Position numbers and translations under genes: made by a program. A DNA stretch of 64,000 nt, taken from positions 3,689,001 through 3,753,000 of the forward strand of contig NC_092568.1 of NCBI RefSeq assembly GCF_037975245.1. The letters are read 5' to 3'. Positions 60,801 to 64,000 of the stretch are shown in pieces; positions within the stretch are counted from its first letter, which is position 1; each line of letters begins with the position of its first letter. A model generated the notes under the pieces. It was not told the origin of the DNA. It saw only the letters and a program-made list of their open reading frames with translations, and did no database searches. Source of the DNA: Apostichopus japonicus. Lineage: Eukaryota > Echinodermata > Holothuroidea > Aspidochirotida > Stichopodidae.

Positions 60801-62730
60801 CAAAGTTCAAGGATCTTGCAAAGTGTAGTATAAGAGATGTGAAAACATGTGTAGCAGTATACAATTCATGATTCTATTGCACTGCAGAACCCATGACACA
60901 CAGACTAACGATGAATTTATGCCTGTGTACTTGCATGGTGGGCAGTTGTCTAAGAACACCATGCTAGAGAAATTAGGAGCCAATAAAAGTTGTGAAAAAT
61001 TGCCTTCTAACTATTCTTTCATATCAACAGATGTTCTGTAAGGACCCGTTACTTAATGAAGCTTGTGACAAGTTAAGAGAGCAAGTAGCTGGTATGAGAT
61101 GGTGTCTAGAGACAGTGAGGTAATTTAACAATTTGAATTGGAAGAGGTCAATGCTTTTTGTTTTATTCACATGCTAAGTTACCATATCAAGAATTGATCA
61201 TTAGTCTGTGAAATTTCAGTTGGAAGATGTCAATGTATCTCATTACATTCACATACTAAGTTACTTTATCAAGAATTGATCATTGGTCTGTGAAATTTCA
61301 GTTGGAATATGTCAATGCATCTAATTACATTCACAAACTTCTATATCAAGAATTGACCATTGGTCTGTGAATTTCCTTTTCACATTTTCACAAATTATAA
61401 AAGGGCATTAAATCCAGTGATGCTTTTTGATAACAAAGATACAAAGATTTGTCATTTTAATATTTAATTATGTACCTGGCAACAACCCAGTGAGACAGAG
61501 TTTTGACATATGAGGGAAAGTTTAATTCTTGCTTGGACAAAATAAATCATCAAAATATATCAGCTTTGGAATACCATGCAGCTGCTGTGAAGACATTGCA
61601 TATCCAATCTTGAGGTCTGTCTGCATGTTTGAGTAAACTGGAGGAGTTTGTATCACAGATTGTCTAACCCTATAATAAGCTCCTCTTCAGTCAAAATATG
61701 ATGGGGTACTTGTTTACACACAGCACTGTTTACATATAGTCTGTTCCTTTTTCGGCCACTCGCCTATTCTGTTAGTGAAATTTGAGGTAAATTTTCTTGC
61801 GGGAGTTGTTGAAATTTTGGAGCACTTTGTACTTAGTTGTGTGTCACATTTAGAGGTACAGTAAGGATTTTATTCACTGACTTAGAGTGGACTTTGCTCA
61901 TACGTTGGCCATATAATTTCTCCAGAAATTTCTCACTACTCAGCATATACTTAGAGCAGCTTTTTTATAATTGAAATTGATAAATATTTCACTGCTAGTT
62001 CATTATAAAATACCATTACAAAATTAAGTCAATTTTCATTTCAAGGAGTGAAACAAAAGTACATTTTTTGTTTAAACTTGTGAAAATGAATATACTGCGA
62101 TGAAAAATGTCTGGTAGACAAAAATTGTTGAGGATTGAATCAAATTAATTAATTAACCACTCAATTACAGTCATTTGATGAAAACAATACAGGAGGATAC
62201 ATATCCTAGTTTGGTTAATTGCAATATATTTAAAGAAATATTTCAAAAAGCTGCTTTGTCAGGAAGATCTATTAAGGGGGATTGTCTTCTAAACCAAACT
62301 TGAGTGAAAATTCAAAATGAGAAACCAAAGTTGAACTGCAAAAACACCACATAATATCAACTTAAAAGGTTAGCTTACATAAGAACATTGGAAGTTATGG
62401 CTCAATGAAAATATCAAAGCAATCATGGAGGTTTGATGGACATTGGAGGGCTGTTTTTTGGGAAATGATATTATTTAGTGCTTACCCTCATCTGAAATGA
62501 TAGACAATTTTCAGCAAGTTTGTTTTCCATTAAATGATTTAAAGCTCTTAATCTTTGCAGACCGCTTTTGCCATCCCCCGGTCAACAAGTGCTGTTGAAA
62601 TCTCGAGCCAGTAGGATGTTTCAGGACCTTGATTCACATTCCATACTTAGCATGTTGCATCGCCTTACGGGATTGGGACAATTGGATCAAGATGTGGTGT
62701 TAAAGTTGTTGAAACAAAGACCAGAAATCA
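51898..62730 (+). CDS. ZFYVE26: ZFYVE26 (spastizin/SPG15), N-terminal seven exons; gene continues past the window
   Basis: Exons 51898-52109, 54853-54937, 56293-56382, 57160-57831, 60276-60443, 61031-61119 and 62561-62730 (495 codons) join in phase with GT/AG sites. The product matches vertebrate ZFYVE26 in order: HPFG-x(8)-KQLF at the start, GQWELARACL, QALAKNP, then C(F)GSD across the first junction, EFELKVEFLML, the LLSKVSNKSL region, LKPLVLLIGWNYV, NEACDKLREQVAGMRWCLE, and DSHSILSMLHRLTGLGQLDQ followed by DVVLKLLKQ. Spastizin (about 2,500 residues) binds spatacsin and AP-5 at late endosomes and lysosomes and acts in lysosome reformation, autophagy and cytokinesis; its FYVE finger lies far downstream. 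The start is the ATG at 51898, which aligns with the vertebrate N-terminus; an upstream in-frame GTG at 51883 is not used. The exon-7 donor (ATCA then GTAAAT) is the least certain junction. Confidence 0.92.
52188..53921. repeat. Dispersed repeat, copy 1, in ZFYVE26 intron 1
   Basis: The segment from TTTTTATCTCAATACATTAC to CATTGATGCTCTTG recurs at 58279-59870 in the same orientation with high identity. It holds three 45-bp tandem units and a C/A-rich tract near 53222. The family is not recognised; no coding domain. Confidence 0.93.
52483..52611. repeat. Three 45-bp tandem units with GC boxes
   Basis: AAGCCCCGCCTCCAA recurs at 52483, 52528 and 52573. Each unit contains CCCCGCC, the complement of a GC box. 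Because 45 is a multiple of three, a repeating 15-residue open frame appears on the minus strand. Confidence 0.9.
53922..54852. other. Rest of ZFYVE26 intron 1
   Basis: AT-rich; ends in the polypyrimidine tract and TTTTTTCAAG acceptor of exon 2. Nothing else recognised. Confidence 0.6.
54938..56292. other. ZFYVE26 intron 2
   Basis: AT-rich intron with no recognised repeat. Open stretches are featureless. Confidence 0.6.
56383..57159. other. ZFYVE26 intron 3
   Basis: Holds a G-rich stretch (about 56555-56650) and three CATTGTGGACATTA units (about 56890-56932). Ends with a long T tract and AAACAG. Confidence 0.6.
58279..59870. repeat. Dispersed repeat, copy 2, in ZFYVE26 intron 4
   Basis: A direct-orientation copy of 52188-53921 with few substitutions and a deletion of about 110 bp relative to it (after GTTTTAGTAATAT at 58890). 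The three 45-bp GC-box units are at about 58577-58711. Confidence 0.93.
59871..60275. other. End of ZFYVE26 intron 4
   Basis: Contains a G-rich tract (59893-59945) and the TCTCGCAG acceptor of exon 5. Confidence 0.6.
60444..61030. other. ZFYVE26 intron 5
   Basis: AT-rich, nothing recognised besides splice sites. Confidence 0.6.
61120..62560. other. ZFYVE26 intron 6, with short tandem repeats
   Basis: Three diverged copies of an about 70-80-bp unit (ATCAAGAATTGA(T/C)CATT(A/G)GTCTGTGAA) lie at about 61185-61375. Otherwise AT-rich. Confidence 0.6.
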
Positions 62731-62918
62731 GTAAATATCACCAGCAATTTCCAAAAAATATGTTTAAATATTTTCATGTTTTTTTCTGTCTGTCGATGAG
62801 TGTAGCAACATTTTTTTTCCTGTTTTTGTCTCAACCTGTTCGGATTCAACCATTAGGACCTCGTAAGGTTATCATTTATTGTATAAAATAATTTTGTTAC
62901 ACTTTTTTTTATTTCAGT

Positions 62919-63056
62919 TAGACTCTGTAGAAGATCCTGCTATGATCGAAATGTCATGCCATCTAACTTTTACATACAAGAATTGTTACTGTTTTTCTAT
63001 TGCTTTTTTTTTTACTCTCTTGGAAAACTGTATAATGAATGCCAAATAAATTTCTT
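62919..63056 (+). other. Possible alternative 3'-terminal exon of ZFYVE26
   Basis: A strong acceptor (TTTTTTTTATTTCAG, ending 62918) is followed by an open stretch and AATAAA at 63045. A transcript using it would end the protein after about 500 residues with a short unrelated tail. No homology supports the tail, so this is a signal-only candidate. Confidence 0.3.
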
Positions 63057-64000
63057 AATCATAATTAAGTTGCTCTACATTGTTTCTGCTGCCATTTAGC
63101 GTTGTGCGGTAGTCGGATTTACCACAACCGGTAGTGTTGCAACATGAATACCGGTATCGTAACTACAACCGGTATTTTCCTCAACTTTCATCTACGGTTC
63201 AAAGCACTTAGTTACGAGACTGTCAATGTCATACATTCAATATGCATAGCCTAGGCTATGTACATACTCTTACACGCACGTTTGTAAAAAAAAAATTAAA
63301 AAAATAACACGCTATATTAGGGCCTTTGTTTTTTAACATACACTTCCAAAAAGAAAAGCACAAACCTTGGAAAAAAGCAACCCACACCATCCTTCATTCA
63401 TACTCGACGTACGATATTAGATTAACACGTTCGCAAGTGGATTAAACTTGTAATCCGTACACAAACATAAATTGGGAGTTCCCCACTATTCCATGATATT
63501 GGAATAGGGCAACCCCTTCAAGTTCAAAAGTTCACAATGAAAAGTTTTCAACTATCAACAAGTCACCACGTGTTTGGAACTTCAGACAATTAGAATATAA
63601 CATAGGGGCTACCGAAATACGGGATTACAAACTACATACATAAAAATAGTACAGATTTATTTATATCGTTAATGGGCTGTTGTTTACTCCAGGAAATATA
63701 CTTTGAATACGTGCAATATCAATCTTTCGTACAAAAGTTCTTAAAAATTAAAAAAGTAGCGAAAGATAAATATAAATGACATCGTGGAACCCCCCCGCAT
63801 TAATAAACGAATCCATTTCATTACAGCAGCAAAATCTCAAGTACTGCACTTCTGTGTACCAGTACCGTATCCTAGGCTATAAAAATATACAGTCCTGTGC
63901 GAAGATGGATTTAAACTGGATATACTCCCTGCGGTTTTGGCTCAAAATTTATAAAATCGTTAAAATTATTATAACAAAATGAGGTGAAATGCATAAGGGT
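63057..64000. other. Intron or repeat sequence to the window end
   Basis: ACCGGTA/TACCGGT words recur at about 63115-63180 (GCGTTGTGCGGTAGTCGG start), resembling the end of another small transposon whose partner is not seen. No further ZFYVE26 exon is recognised. Confidence 0.4.

Noticed and set aside
62731-62891. Continuation of ZFYVE26 exon 7 to the stop at 62889
   Set aside because: After ...KQRPEI the translation becomes Phe-rich and loses all similarity to spastizin, while a usable donor (GTAAAT) lies at 62731.

Overview
The window looks like nuclear DNA of a marine invertebrate deuterostome, most likely an echinoderm. It is AT-rich, has spliced genes with long introns, shows many TAGGCCTA/AACGTTAG-type words in non-coding DNA, and is packed with small DNA transposons. 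This is inferred from style and gene content, not from a species match.

Layout: 0.3-1.2 kb, a decayed P2X7-C-terminal-like gene (+). 2.9-4.6 kb, candidate minus-strand exons, one resembling the end of a THAP domain. 4.8-6.9 kb, a fresh 1,067-bp tandem duplication ending just upstream of an intronless rhodopsin-class GPCR (7.1-8.1 kb). 8.9-12 kb, a probable solo LTR, a SINE-like head and Penelope-like remnants around TA microsatellites. 12.8-14.7 and 17.7-19.9 kb, hAT elements with perfect 8-bp target duplications. 16.9-23.6 kb, scattered exons of a possible SAM-domain gene, interrupted by transposons and a solo LTR. 25.6-26.5 kb, a LINE fragment and an orphan EF-hand exon. 27.9-28.9 kb, a second GPCR about 85% identical to the first. 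30-34 kb, a LINE 3' end, then a 2.6-kb hAT with a transposase remnant and a second hAT inside it.

34.86-49.62 kb is the most striking object: one 14.8-kb foldback-like mobile element. Its terminal inverted repeats are built mainly of two oppositely oriented tandem arrays (about 19 and 21 copies) of a 179-bp unit, and it is flanked by the direct repeat GTGCACAG. Its centre has been invaded by several other DNA transposons, one nested three levels deep inside it.

51.9-62.7 kb holds the first seven coding exons of ZFYVE26 (spastizin) on the plus strand, with clean splice sites and phases. The rest of the gene lies beyond the window. Introns 1 and 4 carry direct copies of the same 1.6-1.7 kb repeat. 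The two GPCRs are a recent paralogous pair; no other functional grouping of genes is evident.
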